DNA of 17,014 bases from assembly GCA_002482965.1 (NCBI GenBank), contig DLGZ01000061.1, positions 1 through 17,014 on the forward strand, read 5' to 3'. This DNA comes from Verrucomicrobiaceae bacterium UBA7681. GTDB taxonomy: Bacteria; Verrucomicrobiota; Verrucomicrobiia; Verrucomicrobiales; Verrucomicrobiaceae. The translations under genes and the position numbers were made by a program. Shown in pieces: positions 1 through 7,363 of the stretch (positions within the stretch are counted from its first letter, which is position 1; the number at the start of each line of letters is the position of its first letter). The notes under the pieces were generated by a model. It worked only from the letters and a program-made list of their open reading frames with translations, did no database searches and was not told where the DNA came from.

Positions 1-1194
1 GCGCTCACCTCCCGTGCGTGGTTTCTCGCCGTCGCGCATGCCGGTTTTTTTCGTGCCGCTGTCACCTTCGCGGGAGCGGGCGGGAGTGCCTGATTCACTA
101 GCGCCGGTCTTGGGCTGCTCGGCGGCGGGAGTGCGGGCGCCTTCGCGGGTGCGTTCTTTGGCGGGGACTTCCTTCTCTGCCGCACGGGCGGTGGTGAAGG
201 AGTAGCAGACGAGGGCGCTGAGGGTGAGGATTAGCAGCAGTTGGAGGAGAGGCTGGCGGGTGGTTGGGTGGGCGATCATGTGGATGCGTTGGCGGAGGGT
301 GGGGTGGTTGCGCACGCATGAGGCCAACCCTGCCATGACCGGTGGTGCGAAAAAGGTTTCCTGAATGCGGAGGAGTGTGTGGCCGTAGTCGAGGCGCTCG
401 GAGGGGGAGAGGAGGGCGAGGGCACCGGCATCGCAGCGGAGTTCGCGATCTGCCTGGAAGCGTGAGACGACGAACCAGACGAGGGGATTGAACCAATGGA
501 GGGCCTGCACGGCCAGCGCGATCCAGTTCCACGTGAGATCGCCCCGCTTCACGTGAAACAACTCGTGCAAAACCACATGGCGCAGGCTGCGGTCATCGAA
601 GCGTGTTTCCCAGTCTTCGGGCAGTAACAGCTTTGGCTGGCGGATGCCCACCATGGCTGGGGCGGTGCCAGGTGGCATGAGGATGATCTGCACCGGCTTG
701 CGGACGTTCGCACGCTGGGCCAAGCGTGCGATGAAAGTGATCAGATGAGGCGCTGTGGCGGGCCTGCGGCTGCGGAGCTTCTGGTCAAAGCGGCGCTGGC
801 GCGCGAAGGCGGCGAGGAGGATGCCCGCAGCGACTGTGAACCACACGCCCGCCAAGGCGGCCTTGGGCGAGAAGGAAAAGGTCGTTGTCGTGCCGCCATC
901 TGGCAGATCGACTGTGCGCAGGGCGACGATGGCTGTTTGCGTCGGCTCTGCCGGAATGCTCGGAAGGGCGATGGTGGAGGGACTCTTCTGCTGCATCCAG
1001 GCTCCGAGACCAAAGCCTGCGGGTACAAAGGCGGGCAGCATGAGCTTGGCTCCGACGAGCATCCAGAGGCCGATGCGCCAGGCTGGGCTGAGGCGGGTGC
1101 CCAGCAACCAGCGCAGGCCGAGGATTGCGAGAATGAGAACGCTGGCCTCCAGCGATGTGCGCATGAGCCAATGGAGGATCGAGTCAGCATTCAT
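1..1194 (-). CDS. BlaR1/MecR1-like M56 membrane metalloprotease, C-terminus beyond window
   Basis: This is a membrane zinc protease of family M56. In BlaR1/MecR1 relatives it senses an envelope signal and triggers loss of its partner repressor BlaI. The frame is open from an ATG at 1194 to the left edge, giving 398 residues without a stop. Visible parts: hydrophobic helices near residues 15-31, 40-60 and 112-130; a zinc-binding HELFH at 210-214 followed by VKRGD; a further helix with FNPLVWF at about 235-241; and RELRCD at 250-255, whose Glu251 is the likely third zinc ligand. A last hydrophobic segment at about 316-336 precedes a Lys/Arg/Glu/Gly-rich, low-complexity, probably extracytoplasmic tail. 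No penicillin-binding sensor domain is seen in the part present. The gene follows blaI (1240-1644) after 45 bp on the same strand, so the two are probably co-transcribed. The start fits the frame of HELFH; ATGs at 1190 and 1171 lie in other frames. Family call is firm; the signal sensed is unknown. Confidence 0.9.
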   Translation of the reverse strand, partial: MNADSILHWLMRTSLEASVLILAILGLRWLLGTRLSPAWRIGLWMLVGAKLMLPAFVPAGFGLGAWMQQKSPSTIALPSIPAEPTQTAIVALRTVDLPDGGTTTTFSFSPKAALAGVWFTVAAGILLAAFARQRRFDQKLRSRRPATAPHLITFIARLAQRANVRKPVQIILMPPGTAPAMVGIRQPKLLLPEDWETRFDDRSLRHVVLHELFHVKRGDLTWNWIALAVQALHWFNPLVWFVVSRFQADRELRCDAGALALLSPSERLDYGHTLLRIQETFFAPPVMAGLASCVRNHPTLRQRIHMIAHPTTRQPLLQLLLILTLSALVCYSFTTARAAEKEVPAKERTREGARTPAAEQPKTGASESGTPARSREGDSGTKKTGMRDGEKPRTGGER

Positions 1195-1239
1195 GATAAG
1201 ATGATGAAAAACAGGTGGGCAGAGTCTGCGGACGAAGGA

Positions 1240-1644
1240 CTACTTTTTGAGTTTCTTCTCGGCCTGATTCAGCACTTCACGCAGCGCGGCGAGGTCATCT
1301 TGCGAGACATCTTCGCGATCCATGAGCCCGGCAACGAAGGGGGTGAGGCGGCCATTGAAGACGCGATCAAGGAAACTGCGGCTCTCTTCGTGCTGGCATT
1401 GATCCTGGGCCACGGCGGGGGAGTAGCGGAACTCGCGGCCGACGGCTTCGACGGCGAGAGCGCCTTTATCGGCGAGGCGGCGGATGAGGCTCTGCACGGT
1501 GCGGGGCTTCCAGTGAAGGCGGCCTTCGAGGTCTTTGACGACTTCGGCGAGGGTGCCGGTGCCGCGCTGCCAGAAGACATTCATGACGGTCCATTCGGCA
1601 TCGGAAATCTTCGGGGCGGGAGGTGTGGGGGAGCGGCGTGCCAT
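1240..1644 (-). CDS. BlaI/MecI/CopY-family transcriptional repressor
   Basis: This 134-residue winged-helix repressor is of the BlaI/MecI type, which binds palindromic operators as a dimer and is removed when its M56 partner protease is activated. The N-terminal winged helix spans about residues 12-75: ISDAEWTVMNVFW opens the first helix, KPRTVQSLIRRLADKG is the recognition-helix region, and GREFRYSP is the wing. The C-terminal part (about 85-134, with SFLDRVFNG) is the dimerisation region typical of the family, and total length is normal. It is the first gene of a pair with the M56 protease at 1-1194. The two palindromes at 1648-1686 begin three bases upstream of its start codon, so autoregulation is likely. 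No Shine-Dalgarno sequence is visible because that space is operator; initiation may be leaderless or weak. It is divergent from murA. What the pair responds to cannot be told. Confidence 0.93.
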   Translation of the reverse strand: MARRSPTPPAPKISDAEWTVMNVFWQRGTGTLAEVVKDLEGRLHWKPRTVQSLIRRLADKGALAVEAVGREFRYSPAVAQDQCQHEESRSFLDRVFNGRLTPFVAGLMDREDVSQDDLAALREVLNQAEKKLKK

Positions 1645-1647
1645 GGT

Positions 1648-1686
1648 CGGATTACAAATGTGATCCGAGGATTACGCATGTAATCC
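1648..1686 (-). promoter_or_regulatory. Tandem palindromic operators of the blaI-M56 operon
   Basis: Two related palindromes lie head to tail in front of blaI. The outer one, 1669-1686, is GGATTAC-N4-GTAATCC with perfect 7-bp arms. The inner one, 1648-1667, is CGGATTAC-N4-GTGATCCG with one mismatch in 8-bp arms. Their repeating positions are 20 bp apart, about two helical turns. Both contain an ACA/TGTA-like core resembling known BlaI/MecI operators, so they are the likely binding sites for the adjacent repressor. On the minus strand a weak promoter, TTGCCG then 16 bp then TAATCC, would overlap the outer site; this part is tentative. The sites also lie about 95 bp upstream of the murA start and could affect it. 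Confidence 0.8.
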
Positions 1687-1781
1687 GAATCGGCAAGAAC
1701 TTTTTTCAGGCGTCTATTTGGTCGCAGGAATTCGAAGAATGGCTTGCCACTGGCGCATTCCGCAGCACAAAGCATTCACTC

Positions 1782-3047
1782 ATGGAAAAACTCATCGTTC
1801 ACGGCGGCGCACCTCTTAAGGGCCGCATCAACATCAGCGGCTCAAAGAACTCCTCGCTGCCGATTCTCGCGGCCACACTGCTGACCAACGACACTTGTAC
1901 CATCCGCCGCGTGCCGGATCTCAGCGATACGAACTACATGGTACGAATCCTGGGAGAACTGGGTGCGGAGGTGGAGCGCGCCAGTGGGGTCGTGGTGGTG
2001 AAGGCGGAGAAGATCAAGTCCGTCGCGCCGTATGATCTCGTCCGTAAAATGCGTGCGTCGATTTGTGTGCTGGGGCCACTCACGGGACGCCTGAAGGAGT
2101 GTACGGTTTCTCTGCCGGGTGGTTGCGTCATTGGGGACAGGCCAGTGGATCTGCATCTCAAAGGGCTCGAAGCACTCGGTGCGCAGATCATCGTGGAAGG
2201 CGGCGACATCTTTGTGAATGCCAAGAAAGGCTTCAAGGGGGGGGCGATGAATCTCATGGGCAAGCATGGGTCCACCGTGCTGGGCACGGACAATGTCATG
2301 ATGGCTGCTGTGCTTGCCAAAGGTATCACGACCATTGAAGGAGCGGCTGCTGAGCCCGAAGTGGAGGATTTGGCCAACTTTCTCATCAAGATGGGGGCGA
2401 AGATTGAAGGCGCGGGAACGAATCGCATCACGATTGAAGGCGTGAAGGAGCTGCATGGCGCTGAGCATACCGTGATCCCGGATCGGATCGAGGCAGGTAC
2501 CTTCCTCGTGGCGGGCGCGATGTTGGGCGATGGTGTCACCTTGAAGCGTGTGATGCCGGAGCATATGAAGACCGTTACGGATGCGCTGATCAAATGCGGC
2601 TTCCCGATCGACATCACTAAGGACAGCATCACGGTGCGGCCGAATCCGAATGCCAAGGGATTTGACCTGACGACGCTCTGCTATCCCGGCTTTCCCACGG
2701 ACATGCAGGCGCAGATGTGCGCGCTGGCCTGTGTGATCAATGACACAAGCACCATCACAGAGACCATCTTCCCGCAGAGGTTCATGCATTGTGCGGAAAT
2801 GAAGCGCATGGGGGCCAATATAGACCTCCAGGGGGCGACGGCTCGCATTCGTGGTGGTGCTGTGATGAAGGGCGCGCCGGTGATGGCTTCTGATTTGCGT
2901 GCTTCGGCTGCGTTGGTGCTTGCGGGTCTGGTGGCTGAAGGCAAGACGGAGATCCACCGCCTCTATCACATTGATCGTGGTTACGAGCATCTGGATGACA
3001 AGCTGGCTGCACTGGGTGCACAGCTTGAGCGGGTGCAGGATAAGTGA
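1782..3047 (+). CDS. murA: UDP-N-acetylglucosamine 1-carboxyvinyltransferase
   Basis: MurA transfers enolpyruvate from PEP to UDP-GlcNAc, the first committed step of peptidoglycan synthesis, in the cytoplasm. The start at 1782 gives 421 residues, normal for the family, and begins MEKLIVHGG as MurA proteins do; the frame is open back to 1623 but that extension would run through the blaI operators. The substrate-binding SGSKNS is at 19-24 with Lys22. The catalytic cysteine is Cys115 in LPGGCVIGDRPVDLHL, at the same number as in E. coli, so the enzyme should be of the fosfomycin-sensitive Cys type (inference). The GFPTDMQAQ segment near 305 carries the conserved Asp. The gene stands alone, divergent from blaI with 137 bp between start codons. 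A hairpin-rich stretch follows. A wall-synthesis gene beside a BlaI/BlaR1-like pair is suggestive of linked control, but that is not shown. Confidence 0.97.
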   Translation: MEKLIVHGGAPLKGRINISGSKNSSLPILAATLLTNDTCTIRRVPDLSDTNYMVRILGELGAEVERASGVVVVKAEKIKSVAPYDLVRKMRASICVLGPLTGRLKECTVSLPGGCVIGDRPVDLHLKGLEALGAQIIVEGGDIFVNAKKGFKGGAMNLMGKHGSTVLGTDNVMMAAVLAKGITTIEGAAAEPEVEDLANFLIKMGAKIEGAGTNRITIEGVKELHGAEHTVIPDRIEAGTFLVAGAMLGDGVTLKRVMPEHMKTVTDALIKCGFPIDITKDSITVRPNPNAKGFDLTTLCYPGFPTDMQAQMCALACVINDTSTITETIFPQRFMHCAEMKRMGANIDLQGATARIRGGAVMKGAPVMASDLRASAALVLAGLVAEGKTEIHRLYHIDRGYEHLDDKLAALGAQLERVQDK

Positions 3048-3198
3048 GGCGAGGGGAGGTCGCTTAATTGAGGGGTGGAGGCGAGTTTTTTGAGCTGGCG
3101 GCACGTTCTCCGCGCTGCGGGCCTGAAGGCAGACGCTGCTGGTGGGCGTCGCGTGTGGTGAAGGCGCTGGGTTTGCTTCCGGTCGTGTGTTGCGAATA

Positions 3199-3262
3199 CC
3201 CAGGGTCGCCTCGCCAAGACTCGGCTGACTCTGGGCTGAATTACGCAGCACCTTTGGTGCTG
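3199..3262. repeat. Structured intergenic element with two adjacent hairpins
   Basis: Two inverted repeats sit side by side. The first pairs CCCAGGGTC (3199-3207) with GACTCTGGG (3227-3235), 8 of 9 bases complementary, with GCC/GGC able to extend inside the loop. The second is CAGCACC-TTT-GGTGCTG (3246-3262), a perfect 7-bp stem with a 3-base loop. No T-run follows, so an ordinary intrinsic terminator for murA is unlikely, though the stems could slow polymerase or protect the 3' end. The layout resembles short dispersed elements I recall from Verrucomicrobia, but there is no second copy in this window to prove repetition. Confidence 0.45.
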
Positions 3263-3544
3263 GTGTGAGCGCGGGGCGGAGTGGTGAAAGAAAAGGTATT
3301 CTAACAAGAAAGAGCCGAGGACCTGGAATCACGGACCGACGACAATCTGCCTTGCTGAGTGCCATGCATGTCAGTGTGCGACTCTTACCCCTCCGCCAAA
3401 CTGTTCGACTGCGAGGACGCTCGCAGGCCCGTGTGTTTGCAGCGCGCTCATGGACGGGCGGGCTGTCGCCACACCCATCCTACAACCGCGAATGCCCCGG
3501 CCGATATGCAGACCCACTATTCGGAAACTACTCTAATCTTTGGC

Positions 3545-3590
3545 CGTTGGCGGCCCAACGATTTTCATGCGAAGCCAGGGGTGCTAGACT
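3545..3590 (+). promoter_or_regulatory. Candidate promoter and palindromic operator for the isomerase cluster
   Basis: A sigma-70-like promoter can be drawn as TTTTCA (3562-3567), 17 bp, then TAGACT (3585-3590), matching four of six consensus bases in each box. Directly upstream is a perfect palindrome, CGTTGG-CGGC-CCAACG (3545-3560), suited to a dimeric regulator. Transcription would start near 3597, about 60 bases before the ATG at 3660. Promoter consensus in this phylum is poorly known, so this is a weak call. Confidence 0.3.
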
Positions 3591-3659
3591 GCCGCAAAAC
3601 CTGAAGAAGGGAAATCAAAGTCTGAATGAAGTAGTGGCATGGGCGGCGTTTAATCACGC

Positions 3660-4559
3660 ATGACCAACCGTCGCCGCTTCCTGCAAACATTGTCCACCTG
3701 CGCAGTCGCCCCCGCTTTTGCGGCAGAGGCGCCGTGGAAGCTGAATTACATGCTGGCTTCTTCGATGTATGGGAGTCTGCCGCTGGCGGAGATACTGCCG
3801 GAAGTGAAGAAGACGGGGGCCACGGGCATTGAGCTGTGGCCGAAGAAACATGGTACGCAGCGCGAGGAGATGGATGCCATCGGCCATGAAAAGTTTGCGG
3901 AGATGCTCAAGGAGCAGGGGATTGGCTTTGGTGGCACGACCCGGTATGATCTGGGGCCGTTCAAGCTCACGGAGGAGATCGCGGTTGTGAAGAAAATGGG
4001 TGGCACGTTCATCGTCGCGGGCGGGGCGGGGGACTGGAAGGTCTCGCCGGAGCAGCTGAAGGTGAACGTGAAAGCTTTCGTGGAAAAGATGAAGCCGCAT
4101 GCTGCGCTGGCTGCTGAAAATGGCGTGACGCTTGGCATCGAGAATCATATCAACAATCTTATCGACACCCCGGACTCGCTGCGGTGGCTGGCGGATGGCA
4201 TCCGCGATATTCCGGGTATTGGCATTGCGCTCGCGCCGTATCATCTGCCGCAGGATGCCGCGCTGCAGGTGGATCTTATCAAGCACATCGATCAGAAGAT
4301 GACGCTCTTTTATGCGTGGGAGTACGGCATGAGCTGCTCCAAGGCGATGCCGAAAGATGAGGAACTGCAGCAGATGCCTGGACGCGGCAAGCTGGACTGG
4401 AAGCCGCTGCTTCAGGCGCTGCGGGCGATCAACTTCACCGGGCCAACGGAAATCTTCATGCACCCCACGCCGCGTGGTATTCCCATCCTGCCGACTGCCG
4501 CAGAAACGACGGCGGAAATCGTGCGGGCGAAGAACTATCTCGACAATCTCATCAGTTAA
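3660..4559 (+). CDS. Tat-exported sugar phosphate isomerase/epimerase-like TIM-barrel protein
   Basis: This 299-residue protein belongs to the xylose-isomerase-like/AP-endonuclease-2 TIM-barrel family, whose members isomerise, epimerise or cleave sugars and inositols with a divalent metal. A twin-arginine signal, NRRRFLQTLS at 3-12, runs into a short hydrophobic stretch and AFAAEA (19-24), so it is probably exported folded to the periplasm. Barrel landmarks: GATGIELW at 53-60, GIENH at 159-163 with probable metal ligand Glu161, a GRGKLDWKPLLQAL segment at 241-254, and GPTEIFMH at 261-268 with Glu264. The usual Asp of the D-P-x-H strand appears to be Ala192 in LAPYH, so one metal ligand may be missing and substrate or catalysis may differ. 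It opens a co-directional cluster, 37 bp before a DJ-1/PfpI gene. No Shine-Dalgarno is visible before the start, which was chosen because it puts the Tat motif at the N-terminus. The exact substrate is unknown. Confidence 0.85.
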   Translation: MTNRRRFLQTLSTCAVAPAFAAEAPWKLNYMLASSMYGSLPLAEILPEVKKTGATGIELWPKKHGTQREEMDAIGHEKFAEMLKEQGIGFGGTTRYDLGPFKLTEEIAVVKKMGGTFIVAGGAGDWKVSPEQLKVNVKAFVEKMKPHAALAAENGVTLGIENHINNLIDTPDSLRWLADGIRDIPGIGIALAPYHLPQDAALQVDLIKHIDQKMTLFYAWEYGMSCSKAMPKDEELQQMPGRGKLDWKPLLQALRAINFTGPTEIFMHPTPRGIPILPTAAETTAEIVRAKNYLDNLIS

Positions 4560-4596
4560 TCATTCAATCCAGCAACTCAACCACATACCCTACACC

Positions 4597-5172
4597 ATGT
4601 CAGAAGCCAAAGTCCTTATCATTGTCGGTGACGCCACTGAAACCGTTGACACTCTTTACCCCTTTTACCGTCTCATCGAGGGCGGCTACACGCCGGTGGT
4701 GGCGGCGCCGGAAAAACGGAAGTACCAGATGGTGCTGCATGAAGTGAAGCCGGGCTGGACGATCACGAAGGAGTGGGAAGGCTACAGCATTGATGCTGAT
4801 ATCGCCTTCAAGGACATCAAGCCTGAGGAATATGTGGGCATCTTCTTCAGCGGTGGCCGGGCACCTGAGTATATCCGTGAGGATGTGGATCTGCTGCGCA
4901 TCACGAAGTGGTTCTGGGAGCAGAAGAAGCCCTGCGCGAGCGTTTGCCACGGCGTGGAGATTCCTGCGCGTGCGGACATTGTGAAAGGTCTGCGGATGGC
5001 GACAGTGGCGAAGTGCAAATTTGATCTCGAAATCTGCGGCGGCATTTATGTGAACGAGCCTTGTGTGATTGATCAGCACATGTATTCGGGACGCACGTAT
5101 CATGATTCGGGGCATTTCATTGCGCCATGGATCAAGGCGCTGGATGCCGAGCGTGCGAAGATGGGCATCTAA
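4597..5172 (+). CDS. DJ-1/PfpI-family glutamine amidotransferase-like protein
   Basis: This 191-residue protein has the DJ-1/PfpI fold. Family members include proteases, glyoxalase- or deglycase-like enzymes, chaperones and hydratases, so the activity cannot be fixed from sequence. The first strand and loop, KVLIIVGDATETVDTLYP, lie at 5-22. SGGRAPEYIR at 85-94 carries Glu91, the acidic residue that normally touches the nucleophile. The nucleophile elbow CASVCHGVE is at 113-121 with Cys117 followed by His118. No signal peptide is seen, so it should be cytoplasmic, unlike its exported neighbours. The start at 4597 gives the classic short N-terminal strand; the open frame extends further upstream but overlaps the isomerase gene. 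It lies 37 bp after that gene and 43 bp before the cytochrome gene, consistent with one transcript. A role in detoxifying reactive carbonyl products of the sugar pathway is possible but only a guess. Confidence 0.9.
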   Translation: MSEAKVLIIVGDATETVDTLYPFYRLIEGGYTPVVAAPEKRKYQMVLHEVKPGWTITKEWEGYSIDADIAFKDIKPEEYVGIFFSGGRAPEYIREDVDLLRITKWFWEQKKPCASVCHGVEIPARADIVKGLRMATVAKCKFDLEICGGIYVNEPCVIDQHMYSGRTYHDSGHFIAPWIKALDAERAKMGI

Positions 5173-5215
5173 GCCGGATGTGAATGGCCGACAAGCGACA
5201 CAAAAAGAGGCAAAA

Positions 5216-7363
5216 ATGAATTCATTAAAACTAGGGACCTTTTTTGCGGCCTTTGCGTTCTTGGGCGGCCATCTCCAGGCTCATCCGCTCCAAGCGGAGC
5301 CGATCAACCATGCGTTTGTTTACACGTTTGATCAGTTTCACATTCCGGAAGATCCGGATGAGTCGCTGGTGAATGGGGGGCTGCTGCTGCTGGGGGAGCT
5401 GAACTGCACGACGTGTCATGCGGTGCCGAAAGCGTGGGAGGAGCGGCTGAAGGCGAAGTCGGGGCCGGATTTGAGCGGGGTGGGTTCGCGGCTGGATCCT
5501 GACACGTTGTGGCTGATGATTCGCAGTCCGCAGAGCCGGAAGAAGGGCACGCAGATGCCGGGACTTTTTGCGGGAGCGGATGGTGATGATGAGAAGGTGG
5601 AGGCGCTGGTGGAATACCTGAGCAGCCTGAAGAAGGATCTGCCGGAAGTGCCTGCGGGGGATGTGGAGCGGGGCAAGGAGCTGTACCACAAGGTGGGCTG
5701 CGTGGCCTGCCATGAGCCTGCGAAGGATGTGCGACCACCGAAGGTGGCGGCGGATGCGGAGTTTGATAAGCCGGGCAATGCGTCTGTACCGATCGCACTG
5801 GCGGATGCTTATGACTTTACGGCGCTGTCGCATTTTCTGAAGAACCCGCTGGCGGTGCGGCCTTCAGGGCGCATGCCGGACATGCGGATTTCTGCTCAAG
5901 AAGCGTCTGACATTGCTGCGTATTTACACATAGGACGAGTTGCGGAGAAGGCTGCGGCGCGTGCGGCTTTAAAGATTCCGAAGCAGGGTGTGGAGAAGGG
6001 GCGGAAGATTTTTCAGGAGATGAATTGTGTGGCTTGTCATCAGATGGGAACTGCGGTGCTGACTGTGGCCGGAAGTCCGGAACCGGCTTCCTCCTTCGCT
6101 AAAGCTACGGAGGACACGAAAGCCGGGACTATAAAACGGGTGAAAGACCTGGTGGTGGACAAAGGGTGTCTTGCGGAGAAGCAGCCGAGCGGGACGCCGC
6201 GCTATGATTTGAATGAGCTGGAAAAGCGTGCGCTGAAACTGGCGCTGACGATGGTGCAGAATGAGGATGCGCCGAAGCTGACGGTTCAGGAGAAGGTGGA
6301 CTGGCAGATGACGCGGCTGAACTGCTACGCGTGCCATGATCGCGATGGCAAGGGCGGGCCGGAGGATCCACGAGCGCAGTATTTTGGACTGAATGATTCT
6401 GGGGCGGAATCGCTGGGGCAACTGGGGAATCTGCCGCCGAATCTGGACAAGGTGGGGCGCAAGCTGACGCGGGGCTGGTTTGAAAAAGTACTGTGGGGCA
6501 AGGATGGCAGTGTGCGGCCTTACATGGACACGCACATGCCGAGCTTTGGGCGGGAGCAGACGGAGATGATGATCGCGTGGCTGAATGAGGCGGATGCGCT
6601 GGAGAAGCCGTTTGAGATTGATGTCAGTGGTCTGGCGAAACACCATCGTGCGGAGGCGGGGCGGCAGTTGCTGGGTGCGAAGGGACTGGCCTGTGTGGCG
6701 TGTCATGGACTGAAGGATCGCAAATCGCTCGGGCCGCCGGTGATCCGGCTGACGCATACGGTGGAGCGTTTGCAGCCGGAGTACTTCAAGGAGCTGCTGC
6801 TGAATCCGCAGGTGACGCAGCCGGGGACGGTGATGCCGCCGATGTTTGTGGGGCGGAAGAAGGCGGATCTGGAAATCGAGAGCATCTGGACGTATCTGCG
6901 TGAGGTGGAAGGGCAGCCTCTGCCGGAGGGGCTGATGTCATCGGAGGATTTTGAGCTGAAGCCTGATGAGGAAAAGCGTGTGATCGTTTTCCGCAGCTTC
7001 ATTGAGGGGGCTGGCACGCATGGCATTGGTGTTGGATTTCCGGGTGGACTGAATGCGTTGTTTGATGCGAAGACGAGCCGGTGGACGGTGATTTGGAAGG
7101 GACGATTCCTGGATGCGATGAGCAACTGGCAGGATCGATCGATGCCGCCGATCAAGCCGCTGGGGACGGATGTGAAGACTCTGCCTGAGGCAACGGGAGA
7201 GCGTGTTTATAGCGGATATACTCTGGGCAAGGATGGGGTGCCGACGTTTCGATATCGGGAGGATGGGCAGCAGGTGGAGGATACGCTGCGTCCTGCGAAG
7301 GGTGGCTTTGAGCATGTGATCAGCAAAAACGGAAAGCTTACGAAGGAGGTTTTGTCATGGTAG
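5216..7363 (+). CDS. Five-haem c-type cytochrome with C-terminal Verrucomicrobia/Planctomycetes-type domain
   Basis: This 715-residue protein carries five CXXCH haem-attachment motifs: CTTCH at 64, CVACH at 162, CVACH at 271, CYACH at 370 and CVACH at 493 (position of the first Cys). Methionines such as those in QMPGL (113), RMPDM (219), HMPSF (440) and VMPPM (539) are likely distal haem ligands. It is therefore a string of mono-haem cytochrome c domains for periplasmic electron transfer. The N-terminus, from about residue 5 to AHPLQA, is a Sec signal. After about 580 comes a haem-free domain with FIEGAGTHGIGVGFPGGLN, a pattern I associate with large planctomycete/verrucomicrobial cytochromes. 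The start at 5216 has AAAGAGG just upstream; an earlier ATG at 5069 lies inside the previous gene. The stop overlaps the next gene's ATG by 7 bp, arguing for coupled expression with the propeller protein, its probable electron donor. Residues 287-305 are encoded by a hairpin repeat (see 6074-6130). Confidence 0.9.
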   Translation: MNSLKLGTFFAAFAFLGGHLQAHPLQAEPINHAFVYTFDQFHIPEDPDESLVNGGLLLLGELNCTTCHAVPKAWEERLKAKSGPDLSGVGSRLDPDTLWLMIRSPQSRKKGTQMPGLFAGADGDDEKVEALVEYLSSLKKDLPEVPAGDVERGKELYHKVGCVACHEPAKDVRPPKVAADAEFDKPGNASVPIALADAYDFTALSHFLKNPLAVRPSGRMPDMRISAQEASDIAAYLHIGRVAEKAAARAALKIPKQGVEKGRKIFQEMNCVACHQMGTAVLTVAGSPEPASSFAKATEDTKAGTIKRVKDLVVDKGCLAEKQPSGTPRYDLNELEKRALKLALTMVQNEDAPKLTVQEKVDWQMTRLNCYACHDRDGKGGPEDPRAQYFGLNDSGAESLGQLGNLPPNLDKVGRKLTRGWFEKVLWGKDGSVRPYMDTHMPSFGREQTEMMIAWLNEADALEKPFEIDVSGLAKHHRAEAGRQLLGAKGLACVACHGLKDRKSLGPPVIRLTHTVERLQPEYFKELLLNPQVTQPGTVMPPMFVGRKKADLEIESIWTYLREVEGQPLPEGLMSSEDFELKPDEEKRVIVFRSFIEGAGTHGIGVGFPGGLNALFDAKTSRWTVIWKGRFLDAMSNWQDRSMPPIKPLGTDVKTLPEATGERVYSGYTLGKDGVPTFRYREDGQQVEDTLRPAKGGFEHVISKNGKLTKEVLSW
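6074..6130 (+). repeat. Hairpin repeat inserted in frame within the cytochrome gene
   Basis: A 57-bp imperfect inverted repeat lies inside the cytochrome gene. Nested arms are AGTCC/GGACT at the ends (6074-6078 and 6126-6130), CCGGCTT (6083-6089) with AAGCCGG (6120-6126), and CCTCC (6090-6094) with GGAGG (6109-6113). It encodes SSFAKATEDTK, a peptide I recall as a frequent translated dispersed repeat in environmental bacterial genomes. It sits just after the third haem motif, in a loop-like segment, and keeps the frame. Copy number elsewhere cannot be tested here. Confidence 0.6.
7343..7350 (+). promoter_or_regulatory. Strong ribosome binding site deciding the propeller gene start
   Basis: AAGGAGGT lies six bases before the ATG at 7357, an almost ideal Shine-Dalgarno sequence and the strongest in the window. 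It sits inside the end of the cytochrome gene. It settles the start at 7357 over the ATG that encodes Met60, which would look more natural next to the signal peptide but has no comparable site. Confidence 0.85.

Larger units (their letters stand above)
3048..3659 (+). other. 612-bp intergenic region without a convincing gene
   Basis: I see no convincing coding sequence here. The open frames at 3265-3663 and 3359-3604 resemble no family, lack a good ribosome site, and have an amino-acid make-up like random translation. What the stretch does hold is a pair of nested hairpins at 3199-3262, annotated separately, and a candidate promoter with an upstream palindrome at 3545-3590 that would serve the isomerase gene starting at 3660. 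The rest, roughly 3265-3540, shows nothing I can name. No tRNA, rRNA or clear riboswitch fold was noticed. Confidence 0.6.

Noticed and set aside
98..1190. Several open frames on both strands (98-532, 741-1190, 745-1683, 785-1171)
   Set aside because: They are out of frame with the M56 protease whose HELFH, FNPLVWF and RELRCD motifs read continuously from 1194 to the left edge; their translations are Arg/Pro/Ser-rich or otherwise unlike any family.
3246..3262. Rho-independent terminator of murA
   Set aside because: The stem is good but it lies about 200 bp after the stop codon and no T-run follows.
1842..3365. 507-residue open frame antisense to murA
   Set aside because: It covers murA almost fully and its translation is His/Arg-rich with no recognisable domain; murA is certain from its catalytic motifs.
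3265..3663. Small genes in the murA-isomerase gap (3265-3663, 3359-3604)
   Set aside because: No ribosome site, no family resemblance and residue composition of chance translation; the longer one also overlaps the isomerase start.
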